Shown one piece after another: positions 15,992 through 25,098 of a stretch of DNA of 34,407 nt (position 1 is its first letter; every line of letters starts with the position of its first letter). Source of the stretch: CAYURR01 sp964446745 (GTDB lineage: Bacteria; Bacillota; Clostridia; Lachnospirales; WQUN01); the NCBI GenBank assembly GCA_964446745.1, contig CAYURR010000010.1:1-34407 (forward strand), written 5' to 3'. The notes below the pieces were generated by a model that was not told the DNA's origin, searched no databases, and worked only from the letters and a program-made list of their open reading frames with translations. The position numbers and the translations under genes were made by a program.

Positions 15992-17581
15992 ATGAGTATC
16001 GCAATTTCAGATATATTAAAGCTGCCATGCTTGCGTGAGGCGCGTGTGGTCGCGGGGCATGCGGGGCTGTCCCGTCCGGTGTCGTCGGTGTCGGTGCTCG
16101 AGTATGTGGAGCCGAGCATGCTGCAGGAGTGCATCTACCGTAGTATGGACTTTAACGGCGGTGAGCTCGTGATTTCAGGCTTCATCAACATCCGCGAGGA
16201 TGTGGAGGCGCAATGCATAAACATCCGGAGGCTCGCGCAGGTGGGCGAGGTCGGGCTCGTTTTGTATTATGTCGGAATCTTTTTACCGAGTATCGATCCG
16301 AGGTTAATACAAACGGCCGACGAGTTGGATTTCCCGCTGATCTGTATGCCCGAAAACCGGATGAACCTCCGATATAGTGAGGTCATCTGCGAGGTGATGG
16401 AGGCAATCTTTAAGGATCAGCAGCAGAGCATCACACTGGTTACGGATATATTGGAGCGCGTGTCGCTGTTGCCGGAGCATCAGCGCAGTGTGGACTCCGT
16501 GTTAAAAATGCTCAGTGACCGGATTCGTACGTCGGTGCTACTGACAGACTCGGCTCACCGTGCGCTGGGCTTGGCTGCATGGCCACGCACATTGCAAGGT
16601 GAACTAGAGGGGCTGTTGCCGTCTCTGCCTGCGGAGGGTGATGTGTTGCCGCTGGCCGGTGGCACGGTCAGGGTCTCTCGCTGTTCTTTGTCGGTGCAGG
16701 GTGCTCCGATGGAGCTGATTTTGCTAAAGGCTGGGGATCCGCTCTCTGGCGAGGCCGTACGCCAATCTGTGGAGCTTGTGCAACTCACAGTAAATATATG
16801 GAGCCGACATCACGCTGAGCCGGTTATTACCGAGCTGGTACGAGCGATCTTAAAGGACGAGCCGCTCAAGATGCGACGCTTGGCTGAGATATTTCATATC
16901 GATGTAGCGTCCATACACACGATGTGGGTGTTGCGCGGCAACGATACTGAGCAAAGGGATCGCTTTATTCAAATGCTGCCTGCATTGGTTCGGGATTTAC
17001 TGGCCCCGCATTGCCAAACGCTCGTGATGGACTTCTATGAAGACGATCTCGTTCTGTTTTTTGATAACTCCGCATGTCAGGATCATGCTACGCTGGCCGA
17101 TACCCTTGCGCAAATGTTACAAGAGCATGGCTTGAATGCCACGTTGACCGTATGTAATAATCTGGCCACCACAGCCGATGTACGCCAGGCTTTTCTGGCC
17201 AACCGACAGCAACAGACTTCGTTATGTGTGGTTTGGCCGCGCAGACCATGGTATACTCTGCAGGACATCCTGTTTACCCAGCATTGCCGCTCGGTACTGG
17301 AGCTGGGTGAGGCTGCTGTCGAGGAACGTATGCGGCGCTTGTTTCCGTTGCGACCCGTCGATGAGAGCGGGGACGGGGCGCAGCTGCGTGAGACGATCGA
17401 GGTCTTGTTGTTGGATGCTGAGGGTAGCGTCACCCGAACGGCAGAGCTATTGTGCCTTCACAAGAATACCGTTAAATATCGCGTACAACGAATACAAGAA
17501 CGCTTGGGTTATGCCGTTTCAAAGATGCCAGAACGCTTTGCGCTATACGAGGCATGCGTACTGAGGCGGCTCATGACATAG
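15992..17581 (+). CDS. PucR family transcriptional regulator
   Basis: 529-residue regulator. The N-terminal PucR-like domain (about 5-125) starts ISDILKLPCLREARVVAGHAGLSRPVSSVSVLEYVEP. The middle is a CdaR/GGDEF-like ligand or dimer region, and the C-terminal PucR-type helix-turn-helix (about 463-507) reads LRETIEVLLLD, GSVTRTAELLCLHKNTVKYR and VQRIQERLGY. PucR regulators control purine, allantoin, hydantoin and related nitrogen-ring catabolism, often as activators. It is followed by a strong terminator and then by permease, DUF917 and hydantoinase genes in the same direction, which are its likely targets. The ATG follows GGAGGAACGGG. Confidence 0.9.
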   Translation: MSIAISDILKLPCLREARVVAGHAGLSRPVSSVSVLEYVEPSMLQECIYRSMDFNGGELVISGFINIREDVEAQCINIRRLAQVGEVGLVLYYVGIFLPSIDPRLIQTADELDFPLICMPENRMNLRYSEVICEVMEAIFKDQQQSITLVTDILERVSLLPEHQRSVDSVLKMLSDRIRTSVLLTDSAHRALGLAAWPRTLQGELEGLLPSLPAEGDVLPLAGGTVRVSRCSLSVQGAPMELILLKAGDPLSGEAVRQSVELVQLTVNIWSRHHAEPVITELVRAILKDEPLKMRRLAEIFHIDVASIHTMWVLRGNDTEQRDRFIQMLPALVRDLLAPHCQTLVMDFYEDDLVLFFDNSACQDHATLADTLAQMLQEHGLNATLTVCNNLATTADVRQAFLANRQQQTSLCVVWPRRPWYTLQDILFTQHCRSVLELGEAAVEERMRRLFPLRPVDESGDGAQLRETIEVLLLDAEGSVTRTAELLCLHKNTVKYRVQRIQERLGYAVSKMPERFALYEACVLRRLMT

Positions 17582-17590
17582 TAGTCAAAT

Positions 17591-17644
17591 AAAAAAGGCT
17601 GTAGGTTATTGTCCTTTTGGACAATGAACCTACAGCTTTTTTTT
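17591..17644 (+). terminator. intrinsic terminator after the PucR gene
   Basis: A 17-bp stem (17598-17614 with 17619-17636, one bulged G) closes a TTTT loop and is followed by eight T (17637-17644). Six A precede the stem, so it could also work on the opposite strand. It separates the regulator from the permease operon. Confidence 0.93.
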
Positions 17645-17740
17645 GCTGCGCGGATATATGCGCCATATGGTGAATAATTTATAATATTAGTTACCGTTTA
17701 GTATGATGACGGCATTTATAATTGGGGAGAGGTTTGGTAT

Positions 17741-19048
17741 ATGAACGAAAAGGCAACAGGTTTTGAAATCAAGCCGGAGCAACGGCAGAGTTGGGGTTCC
17801 ATTGCGATGGTATGGGCAGGCGGTATGATCTGCGTACCATGTTTGATGATCGGCGGTGTGTTGTCGAGCGGCGGTCTGTCGCTGGCTCAGATCGTTATAT
17901 CGATACTGATCGGCTACGGCCTGATTTGTGCGTACATGATATTCATCGGTATGCAGGCTTGCGACACGGGCATCCCGGTAGCGGTTATGGCATCGGGTGC
18001 ACTGGGCAAAAAGGGTGCGCAATATATAATCAGCTTATTACTTGCGATCGCATGTATCGGTTGGTTTGGCATACAGTCGGCTGTCTGCGGCGCTTCGTTT
18101 GCGGCGATGTTAGGTACACTCACGGGTATAAATATCCCGGTTTGGCTGTCGTCAATCCTTTGGGGCGGCATTATGTTAGTGACCGCATGTGCGGGCTTTA
18201 AAGGTCTTAAATATCTGAACTACATAGCTGTACCGCTGCTCGTTATCGTCTGCCTCTATGGTGTATGGGCAGGCATGACGCAAAATGACGGCTTTACAAA
18301 GCTTACCGCATACAATCCTGAGGCCTCGGCCGGATTGGTGTTCGGTATTAGCATGGTAGTTGCATCGTTTGCATTGGGTGGCGTTATCTCGGGCGACTAT
18401 TGCCGTTTCGCTAAAAATCGCGGTGATGTTATCAAGTCGTCGATCGTCGGCGTTATCCCTGCAGGTCTGTTTATGCTCTTGATCGGCGCGGTTTTGAGCC
18501 TCGTAACCGGTCAATACGACATCAGCGCTATCCTCGCATCTGTGGGCGTGCCTGCAATCGGATTGGTCGCATTGGTATTGGCCACTTGGACAACTAACGT
18601 AACCAACGCATATTCGGGCGGCTTAGCGCTGTCGAATCTGTTGGGCTTTGATGAACGCAAATTCAAGATGACCACTGCTATAGCGGGTACTGTAGGTACA
18701 TTGTTAGCTGCTATCGGCCTATTGGCAAAGTTTACAGGCTTCTTGAGCCTGATGTCCGCGCTCATTCCTCCGCTTGCTGGTGTTATTATAGCCGACTACT
18801 GGATAGTGGGCGGCGGTAATAAAAACAGCTTCAAAATCCGTGACGGCTTTTATGCTGTCGGTGTTATAGCCTTTGCTGTCGGTGCGCTCGTTGCGTGCAT
18901 CACAGGTGGCACGTTTGCACCGTTTTTGGAGGGTGCTTCCGGTGCGCTTTCGTGGCTCAACACCCCGTTCTTTGTGGGTCCGGTAAACGGCATCGTCGTT
19001 TCGTTAGTGGTGTACGTGCTGTTAGATAAGGTAATGAATAAAAAGTAA
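17741..19048 (+). CDS. NCS1-type cytosine/purine/hydantoin permease
   Basis: 435-residue integral membrane protein with about 12 hydrophobic segments, the NCS1 pattern. Landmarks are the N-terminal RQSWGSIAMVWAGGMICVP, the segment IACIGWFGIQSAVCG, VFGISMVVASFALGGVISGDYCRFAK, and LSLMSALIPPLAGVIIADYWIV near the end, all close to cytosine permease CodB. It imports a small nitrogen heterocycle by ion symport. It precedes the DUF917 and hydantoinase genes with short gaps (24 nt to the next). A TATAAT at 17680-17685 lacks a good -35 element, which fits control by an activator such as the PucR protein upstream. The start follows GGGGAGAGG. Confidence 0.9.
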   Translation: MNEKATGFEIKPEQRQSWGSIAMVWAGGMICVPCLMIGGVLSSGGLSLAQIVISILIGYGLICAYMIFIGMQACDTGIPVAVMASGALGKKGAQYIISLLLAIACIGWFGIQSAVCGASFAAMLGTLTGINIPVWLSSILWGGIMLVTACAGFKGLKYLNYIAVPLLVIVCLYGVWAGMTQNDGFTKLTAYNPEASAGLVFGISMVVASFALGGVISGDYCRFAKNRGDVIKSSIVGVIPAGLFMLLIGAVLSLVTGQYDISAILASVGVPAIGLVALVLATWTTNVTNAYSGGLALSNLLGFDERKFKMTTAIAGTVGTLLAAIGLLAKFTGFLSLMSALIPPLAGVIIADYWIVGGGNKNSFKIRDGFYAVGVIAFAVGALVACITGGTFAPFLEGASGALSWLNTPFFVGPVNGIVVSLVVYVLLDKVMNKK

Positions 19049-19072
19049 AATCCACATAAAGGAGTGTTTAAC

Positions 19073-20173
19073 TTGCGAAAGATCGGTATACCCGAGATAG
19101 AGGATATCGCCCTCGGCGCGGCTCTGCTCGGCGCAGGCGGCGGCGGAGACCCCTACATCGGCAAGCTCGTAGCGATCGGCGCGGTGCAGGATTGTGGCCC
19201 CGTCACGCTGCTCGAACCCGATGAGGTGCCGGACGATGCGTTGATAGTGCCTATCGCTATGATGGGCGCACCTACGATATTGGGTGAAAAGGCTATCGGC
19301 GGTAATGAATATAAGACCCTGTATGATACGGTGTCGCAGTTTTTCGGTAAGCCCATATATGCCTTTATGCCCATAGAGGCGGGTGGCGTGAACTCGATGC
19401 TGCCGATCGCGGCATCGGCACGCTTGGGTCTGCCGATGGTGGATGTGGATGGTATGGGGCGTGCGTTCCCTGAGCTGCAGATGGTTACGTTTACGATAGG
19501 CGGCGTTTCGGCGACCCCTATGGCGTTGACCGATGAAAAGGGCAACTGTGCAATTTTCCGGACGATTACAAATAAATGGACCGAGGAACTGGCGCGCGCG
19601 GTCACGATGAGCTGCGGCGGTTCCGTATCGGTTTCGCTATACCCAATGGATGGGACCACGATGAAGAAATATGGCGTGCAGGGCATCGTCACGCGCAGCC
19701 AAAAGCTTGGTGAAGCTATCCGCCGCGTAAAGGAAACCACGGATTGCACCCCGGAGGAGGCATTCCTGAACTTCTCGGAGGGTATAAAACTGTTTAAGGG
19801 CAAAATCAGCGACGTTGTGCGCGAGGTGCGTGGCGCGTTCAACTTTGGAAAGGTGGTGCTCGAGGGCATCGCGGAGGATAAGGGCAAACAGGCGTATGTC
19901 GAGTTTCAGAATGAAAACCTCGTCGCAAGTGTGGACGGAGAGATACTCGCTACCACTCCGGACTTGATCTGCTTGGTGGACACCGAGACATTCCATCCCG
20001 TTCCAACGGACGCGCTCAAATACGGTAAGCGTGTAATGGTCATCGGCCTGCAGTGCTTCCCGCTCTGGCGCACGCCCGAAGGTATAGAACTCGTAGGGCC
20101 GCGTTATTTCGGCTGCGACACGGATTACATTCCGATCGAGGTAAGGGCGAAAGGGGGCAGGGTGGATGTATAA
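19073..20173 (+). CDS. DUF917 family protein (S-methyl-thiohydantoin desulfurase family)
   Basis: 366-residue protein of the DUF917 family (PF06032). The N-terminal domain shows DIALGAALLGAGGGGDPYIG, then LIVPIAMMGAPTI, FMPIEAGGVNSMLPIAASARLGLPMVDVDGMGRAFPELQM and TIGGVSATPMAL, all typical. A characterised family member removes sulfur from S-methyl-thiohydantoin; others accompany hydantoinases. The start is TTG 19073, which AAAGGAG precedes at 8 nt; an in-frame GTG at 19064 overlaps that site. Its end overlaps the hydantoinase start by 8 bp, so the two proteins probably act together. Confidence 0.88.
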   Translation: MRKIGIPEIEDIALGAALLGAGGGGDPYIGKLVAIGAVQDCGPVTLLEPDEVPDDALIVPIAMMGAPTILGEKAIGGNEYKTLYDTVSQFFGKPIYAFMPIEAGGVNSMLPIAASARLGLPMVDVDGMGRAFPELQMVTFTIGGVSATPMALTDEKGNCAIFRTITNKWTEELARAVTMSCGGSVSVSLYPMDGTTMKKYGVQGIVTRSQKLGEAIRRVKETTDCTPEEAFLNFSEGIKLFKGKISDVVREVRGAFNFGKVVLEGIAEDKGKQAYVEFQNENLVASVDGEILATTPDLICLVDTETFHPVPTDALKYGKRVMVIGLQCFPLWRTPEGIELVGPRYFGCDTDYIPIEVRAKGGRVDV

Positions 20174-21716
20174 GTTAGGTATAGACGTAGGCGGCACCAA
20201 TACGGACGCGGTCTTGATCGATGCCGATCGCAAGATTGTTGCGGAGATAAAGCATCCGACGACCCCTGATGTTTACGACGGCATACTTGGCGCACTGAGG
20301 GCCGTTTTGAAGCAGTCCGGCATTAGCCCCGATCAGATTTCCCAGGCCATGCTGGGCACAACGCAATGTACAAACGCGATCGTCGAGCGCAAGAATCTCG
20401 CGCCTATCGGAGTATTGCGCATCGGTGCACCGGCTACCACAGGCATACCGCCGATGGTGGACTGGGCCGAGGATTTAAAGCGTATAGCGGTGGCTACAGC
20501 TGTTGTCGGGGGCGGTTTTGAGTACGACGGCAAGCAGCTAGCACCGTTTGATGAGGAAGCGGCACGGACATTCTTCGAGGGTATCAAGGGCAAGGTGGAA
20601 TCGGTATCCATTTCATGTGTATTTTCGACCGTGCGTAACGACCATGAGCTCGCGGCTGCAAAGCTCTGCCGGGATGTAATGGGTGAGGGGATACATGTCT
20701 CTGTCTCGAGTGAGATAGGTTCGATGGGATTGATTGAAAGGGAAAACGCCACAATCCTAAACGCGGCATTGTATCGCGTTGCACAGTCCTTTACAGAGGG
20801 CTTTGCACGCAGCTTGGCCGAGGAGGGCGTTACGAACGCTGAGGTCTATCTCTCGCAAAACGACGGTACGCTGATGACGATGGATTACGCGCGGAAGTAT
20901 CCTATTTTGACGATTGCATGCGGCCCCACGAACTCCATTCGCGGCGCGAGCTATCTGAGCAGCATCAAAAACGCGATCGTCATAGACGTAGGCGGTACGA
21001 CCACGGACCTCGGCGTGATCCAAAACGGGTTCCCGCGTGAGTCCAGCGTGGCGGTCACGATCGGCGGCGTGCGTACAAATTTCCGCATGCCCGATGTCAT
21101 ATCGATCGGATTGGGTGGCGGATCGATAATCCGCCAAAAGCCGGACGGTACCATCACGGTCGGACCAGATAGCGTAGGCTACAAGATCACCGAGCAAGCG
21201 CTCGTATTTGGCGGAGACACTGTTACCACAACCGATATCGCCGTGCGTTTGGGCATGGTTGAACTCGGCGACAAAACGAAGGTTGCACATCTGGACGAGG
21301 GATTTGCGAAAGCGGCGATGGATACTATCCGCGATATGGTCGAGGATGCGATTGATTCGATGAAGGTATCGAACGAGGATGTGGACATTATTTTGGTGGG
21401 CGGCGGCTCTATCATCATGCCGAGTGCATTTGCAGGCGTAAGGACTGCGCTGTGCCCCGAGCATTTCGGTACAGCGAACGCGATTGGCTCTGCGATATCC
21501 AAGGTCAGCGGCACCTTCGAACAGCTCATCAGTTATGATGAAACACCGCGCGATACGGCAATCGCAGACGCGAAGCTACAGGCCATCGAGCTCGCGGTGT
21601 CCGCGGGTGCTATCCGCGAGACAGTCGAAATCATCGACGTCGAGGATGTACCACTCGCGTACTACCCCGGGAATACGAGCCGCGTAAAGATCAAGGCTGC
21701 TGGGGATTTGAATTAA
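20166..21716 (+). CDS. hydantoinase/oxoprolinase family protein (HyuA-like)
   Basis: 516-residue ATP-binding ASKHA-fold enzyme of the HyuA/oxoprolinase type, expected to open a hydantoin, oxoproline or similar ring with ATP. The N-terminal phosphate loop GIDVGGTNTDAVLID (D7-D14) and the second loop IVIDVGGTTTDLGV (near residue 273) are intact, with SIGLGGGSIIR and DIILVGGGSIIMP further on. It is shorter than full HyuA proteins (about 680-700) and matches the short subtype that travels with DUF917. No HyuB partner is present. The substrate is probably the compound imported by the NCS1 permease upstream. Confidence 0.88.
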   Translation: MYKLGIDVGGTNTDAVLIDADRKIVAEIKHPTTPDVYDGILGALRAVLKQSGISPDQISQAMLGTTQCTNAIVERKNLAPIGVLRIGAPATTGIPPMVDWAEDLKRIAVATAVVGGGFEYDGKQLAPFDEEAARTFFEGIKGKVESVSISCVFSTVRNDHELAAAKLCRDVMGEGIHVSVSSEIGSMGLIERENATILNAALYRVAQSFTEGFARSLAEEGVTNAEVYLSQNDGTLMTMDYARKYPILTIACGPTNSIRGASYLSSIKNAIVIDVGGTTTDLGVIQNGFPRESSVAVTIGGVRTNFRMPDVISIGLGGGSIIRQKPDGTITVGPDSVGYKITEQALVFGGDTVTTTDIAVRLGMVELGDKTKVAHLDEGFAKAAMDTIRDMVEDAIDSMKVSNEDVDIILVGGGSIIMPSAFAGVRTALCPEHFGTANAIGSAISKVSGTFEQLISYDETPRDTAIADAKLQAIELAVSAGAIRETVEIIDVEDVPLAYYPGNTSRVKIKAAGDLN

Positions 21717-21743
21717 GGGACAAGAGGATAAAAGAACAAAAGA

Positions 21744-21844
21744 ATACCACGGATCTGCACGGATCAAAGCGGATTTTCACGGATTTAAGAGCATAATCTT
21801 TTAATCCGTGGAAATCCGTTTAAATCTGTGTAAATCCGTGGTAT
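21744..21844. repeat. intergenic hairpin repeat, copy 2 (long form)
   Basis: Inverted repeat with 42-nt arms (21744-21785 and 21803-21844) that match at 35 of 42 positions, and a 17-nt loop (21786-21802). The outer part of each arm is the same CCACGGAT-type sequence as copy 1 at 2949-3003, and the loops share the pattern TAAT followed by TTTT. Several of the arm differences would be G-U pairs in RNA. It fills the gap between the convergent hydantoinase and UroD-like genes. Confidence 0.92.
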
Positions 21845-21868
21845 TGTTTTGATTTGTATATGCTGTAT

Positions 21869-23110
21869 TTAGCCCTTGTCTATTTCGCTCATAACCGTAC
21901 GTTCCCAGTCGATTAGGTTTTGGGGGCGCGAGGATACGCTGGAAATGTCTTTTAAGATAAACTCGCATTGCGTGTTGTTTCGTTTGCATGCGTCGAGTAC
22001 GTTGCGGATTTCCTTCCTGACTGCGTCGGCATCAAAGCTGCCCGTTAAGAACGCGGGATTGGGCTTGTATGACAGCACGTAGTCCTTGCCGATAGCCTCG
22101 GACGCGGTATGTACATCGGCCCATGGGGTAATAGATATCTTGCGCAGGGTATTAAAATGCTTGCGAAGGATGTCTATTTTTTTGTCCAGCGGCTCGCAGC
22201 AGCCGTAGTAGACCATCTTGCACTGACCGTATATCTGCTTCGCGTATAGGATGTCAAACTCCTCGTGCATCTGTGGTGAGATACTGCCGAATATCTGAGC
22301 CATACCACGTCCCCAGATGTGTTCGCGCGTAACTGGACCCTCGTGATCCTTTGGCGGCATTTCGTATGTAAGCGCGGGTGTACAGTGTATGTACAGCGGT
22401 GCGGCCTCGAATAAACCGAGCTCCTCGAATTGTCTGTAGGTCTCGTTCTTTATATCGGTGAACCTTTGCATCATTTTGTGGACGAATTCGGGGCGGTCAA
22501 CAAGATCTGTAAATAGGTTCTCTACGCCATGTAGACGAGGTATCTCATCCCATATGGCACAGTAGATGCTTTCGCCGATGATCTTGACGGGTAGAATATC
22601 CCCGAACAGCTCTTGCAAAAACGCGACATGGCGTTGGGTTTCGTCGTGGTCGACAGAGATATGTGGTAGTGTGAGGCGATCGATAGCCGCCTCGTCGGGT
22701 AGTTGATCCAGATATTCATGGGAAATGATTCCCGAACCCGAATATGCGGTATCCAAGGTGTTTTCCTTGACCTCTATGCCGATGCCAGTGGAGTGGACAG
22801 ACATATGCACCGGGAAATAATTCGGCAGCACCGTGTCGCATTGAAAGTGCTTCCATTTGAACAGGCTACGGCGAAAATGAGCCTCTATGCCGCGCAAGAT
22901 TGGGTCCTCACAGACGCATCTGAGCTCGCCGTCCATATCCATCTCACCCCAGGGTATCTCGTCTATCAAGACGATCGGCTTAACGCCCATTAGCGCATTT
23001 GATTGGCGGTAACGCTCCATCCTAAGTGCCTGTATAGGCATAGACGCGACCTCGGCGTAACGCTTCGCGTGTTCCCTTATTGTCGATCGTTCTAATTGAA
23101 TATCAGCCAT
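21869..23110 (-). CDS. uroporphyrinogen-decarboxylase-like family protein
   Basis: 413-residue protein of an uncharacterised branch of the UroD superfamily. Typical segments include VLIDEIPWGEMDMDGELRC, GIGIEVKENTL, FTDLVDRPEFVHKMMQRFTD, VYYGCCEPLDKKI, ISITPWADV and YVLSYKPNPAFL. The GCCEP element is in the region where cobalamin-dependent methyltransferase relatives bind zinc. It differs clearly from the UroD-like protein at 11621. The start at 23108-23110 is preferred because GGGGGG precedes it at about 7 nt; an in-frame start 24 nt upstream covers that site. It stands alone, convergent to the hydantoinase operon. Function unknown; methyl transfer or decarboxylation is possible. Confidence 0.75.
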   Translation of the reverse strand: MADIQLERSTIREHAKRYAEVASMPIQALRMERYRQSNALMGVKPIVLIDEIPWGEMDMDGELRCVCEDPILRGIEAHFRRSLFKWKHFQCDTVLPNYFPVHMSVHSTGIGIEVKENTLDTAYSGSGIISHEYLDQLPDEAAIDRLTLPHISVDHDETQRHVAFLQELFGDILPVKIIGESIYCAIWDEIPRLHGVENLFTDLVDRPEFVHKMMQRFTDIKNETYRQFEELGLFEAAPLYIHCTPALTYEMPPKDHEGPVTREHIWGRGMAQIFGSISPQMHEEFDILYAKQIYGQCKMVYYGCCEPLDKKIDILRKHFNTLRKISITPWADVHTASEAIGKDYVLSYKPNPAFLTGSFDADAVRKEIRNVLDACKRNNTQCEFILKDISSVSSRPQNLIDWERTVMSEIDKG

Positions 23111-23206
23111 TGTATATTTCCCCCCTAGACTCAAATCTTAAGTATTGCGAGTCTATCATTTGCATTATTGTGGGTCAACAGGAAACTTGGTAAAATTCAG
23201 GTAAAG

Positions 23207-23245
23207 CAAAAGGGGGCTATCGCAGTAATGCGATAGCCCCTTTTT
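23207..23245. terminator. bidirectional intrinsic terminator
   Basis: A perfect 12-bp stem (23213-23224 with 23229-23240) and GTAA loop, with five T on the forward side and CTTTT on the reverse side. It lies just beyond the leftward lipoprotein gene (ends 23304) and would stop its transcript before the UroD-like gene, which therefore needs its own promoter. Confidence 0.88.
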
Positions 23246-23303
23246 GTTTTTACCCACATGAAATCAATAAAATATTAATATAAGGAATTTCGTGTCCCAT
23301 TAT

Positions 23304-24005
23304 CTAATTTGGAACAGAGAGTTGGGTTTCAATATTGCTGTTTGTATAATCATACCAGATTTCATAGTGTTTATCCTTTTGTTGATTTACAGCCTCATAA
23401 AATTCATCCATCGTAGCACTTTTTTGACCTAGATAATATACTTCATTCACATCTCCATTTAAATCAACGCTTGACTCAGAATAAGCGATTTTATTAATTG
23501 TATAACCGGTGTTTGTGAATGAGATGCTTCCAAATCCATTGTCTGCTGACCCACTTGAAAATGAAAAAGTTCCATCTGTCTTAAGATCCATAAATGCCCG
23601 ATCGACCAAGTCATATCCATAGATTAAGCCATCTTGGTAATGTAAAATTTTTACTCCGATATCTAGTGAAAGAACAACATCTGGTATACCGTCACTATCC
23701 AAATTAATAATCGCGAATTGCGAAATTGTCATCGGGTCTAAGTAGTCCATAAAAGCACTTAAAGACTGATTTAAGGTCATGACTTCGTTATTACCCGTAC
23801 TAATAAAAGTTGCGTTATTAAGCAATACATCCTTATATGCACTCATCGCAACCTCGGTCGTATTTTGCTCTGTCTCCATGCTTGATGACATATCTGTTCC
23901 GGCACTTGGCGTGGGCGCGGTCTTCAAATTTTGGCCGCAGGAGCAGAGCGTAGTCAGTAATGCAAAAGCAAGCGAGATAGCGGCTATTTTATATAGGCGT
24001 TTCAT
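23304..24005 (-). CDS. putative lipoprotein of unknown function
   Basis: 233-residue secreted protein. The N-terminus MKRLYKIAAISLAFALLTTLCSCGQ is a lipoprotein signal with the modified cysteine probably C23 (lipobox LCSC), followed by a Thr/Ser-rich spacer to about residue 50. The mature part includes FAIINLDSDGIPDVVLSLDIG, a pattern seen in FG-GAP/EF-hand-like calcium-binding repeats (D-x-D-x-D/G), then hydrophilic sequence. The start is the ATG at 24003-24005, which AGGAGG precedes; an in-frame upstream start is not needed. A terminator follows. No enzymatic function is recognised. Confidence 0.75.
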   Translation of the reverse strand: MKRLYKIAAISLAFALLTTLCSCGQNLKTAPTPSAGTDMSSSMETEQNTTEVAMSAYKDVLLNNATFISTGNNEVMTLNQSLSAFMDYLDPMTISQFAIINLDSDGIPDVVLSLDIGVKILHYQDGLIYGYDLVDRAFMDLKTDGTFSFSSGSADNGFGSISFTNTGYTINKIAYSESSVDLNGDVNEVYYLGQKSATMDEFYEAVNQQKDKHYEIWYDYTNSNIETQLSVPN

Positions 24006-24067
24006 ATGTGGGACCTCCTGTAAATGAATGTACACTTAAATCAGTAGTATGAGAGGTCTGCAAGCTC

Positions 24068-25063
24068 TTATATCTTCGAATAATACTCTTGCCTTATGAT
24101 CTTTCCATATCCCTCGAATGGGTAATCAATCACGGCACGGCCTTCGGCCGCGTCACTCAAGCCGCTATAGAGATCGCATTTGCCATCCGGTCGCATCAGG
24201 ATACCGGATGGGAACGTGCAGTCTATTATATGCGGCTTTTTTGCGCGGAAATCAGGAAAGCATGCGCGGGTTGCGATGATCTTGTAGTTTTCCATGCAGT
24301 GCTTTTCCGGGTCGAACACATAGGACACGGTGATATATGCCTGCTTGCCTTTGCCGGCCATGTAGCCGTTGTCGACATCATGATCGGATGCGATATAGCT
24401 CTTGTGCCCGATGATGCCTATCTTGCCGCTGTCGAGCATATATGCTTGGTTGACGCCACCCCATTCATCTTCGCCGAAGATGTCCGGGATATAAGGTGCG
24501 TTTTCTATTACATCACCGCTAAGGTCATAGATGTTGTCGATCACAGTAAAGCCAATCGCGGTATGATGTCCGTGCTTTTCTGCAAGCTCGGCGGAGCGTG
24601 GGCGGGAGAAAACGCCTATGCGTTTATCCGGCAGTTGCACGAGGCGTATGTCCTTCATGTTCTCTGGGCCCATTGTAAAGTAATACATGTCCTCGAGGTC
24701 GTTACCGATGTAGAACATATTGCGCAGACCTGTCGCCTGGCCCTTGCTGTAGAACACGAATATACCGCCCATCACGAGCTTGTCATCTACGAATGCGATG
24801 TTGGGGTCCTCGTTCGGGTAGATCATGCTGTTCGTAACGCGCTCCCATTTGTCCTTTGAGGTGCACTCGAACAAAAACGTGCGTGAGCGTGCCCACTCGT
24901 TTGGTTTTTCCACGCGACCGTAGATATATTGCTTGCCGTCTTTGATAAACGGTACGGAACAGTTGTAAACGTCGTAGCCCTCTACACCTGTAAACGTTAG
25001 TAATGCGCTTTCTGTAATTCCGTGGTGCTGTTCGAATAATTCCTTTTGCTGCTTTAACTGCAT
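24068..25063 (-). CDS. DUF1861-like beta-propeller protein, glycosidase-like fold
   Basis: 331-residue protein matching the pattern of DUF1861 (PF08950), a family thought to share the five-bladed propeller of GH43/GH130-type carbohydrate enzymes. Landmarks are FTGVEGYDVYNCSVPFI, YIYGRVEKPNEW, EDPNIAFVDDKLVMGGI, IRLVQLPDKRIGVFSRPR, GGVNQAYMLDSGKIGIIGH and DLYSGLSDAAEGRAVIDYPFEGYG. There is no signal peptide, so it is probably cytoplasmic. The start ATG has GGAGG 8 nt upstream. It has its own promoter (25099-25128) and is divergent from blaI. A role in oligosaccharide phosphorolysis or hydrolysis is a guess. Confidence 0.65.
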   Translation of the reverse strand: MQLKQQKELFEQHHGITESALLTFTGVEGYDVYNCSVPFIKDGKQYIYGRVEKPNEWARSRTFLFECTSKDKWERVTNSMIYPNEDPNIAFVDDKLVMGGIFVFYSKGQATGLRNMFYIGNDLEDMYYFTMGPENMKDIRLVQLPDKRIGVFSRPRSAELAEKHGHHTAIGFTVIDNIYDLSGDVIENAPYIPDIFGEDEWGGVNQAYMLDSGKIGIIGHKSYIASDHDVDNGYMAGKGKQAYITVSYVFDPEKHCMENYKIIATRACFPDFRAKKPHIIDCTFPSGILMRPDGKCDLYSGLSDAAEGRAVIDYPFEGYGKIIRQEYYSKI

Positions 25064-25098
25064 TCCAATGCCTCCTTAAATTACTTTGGTATAATTAC

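Noticed and set aside
24089..24859. Forward open frame of 256 codons opposite the DUF1861-like gene
   Set aside because: The reverse-strand protein has family motifs, its own promoter and a ribosome binding site; the forward frame has none.
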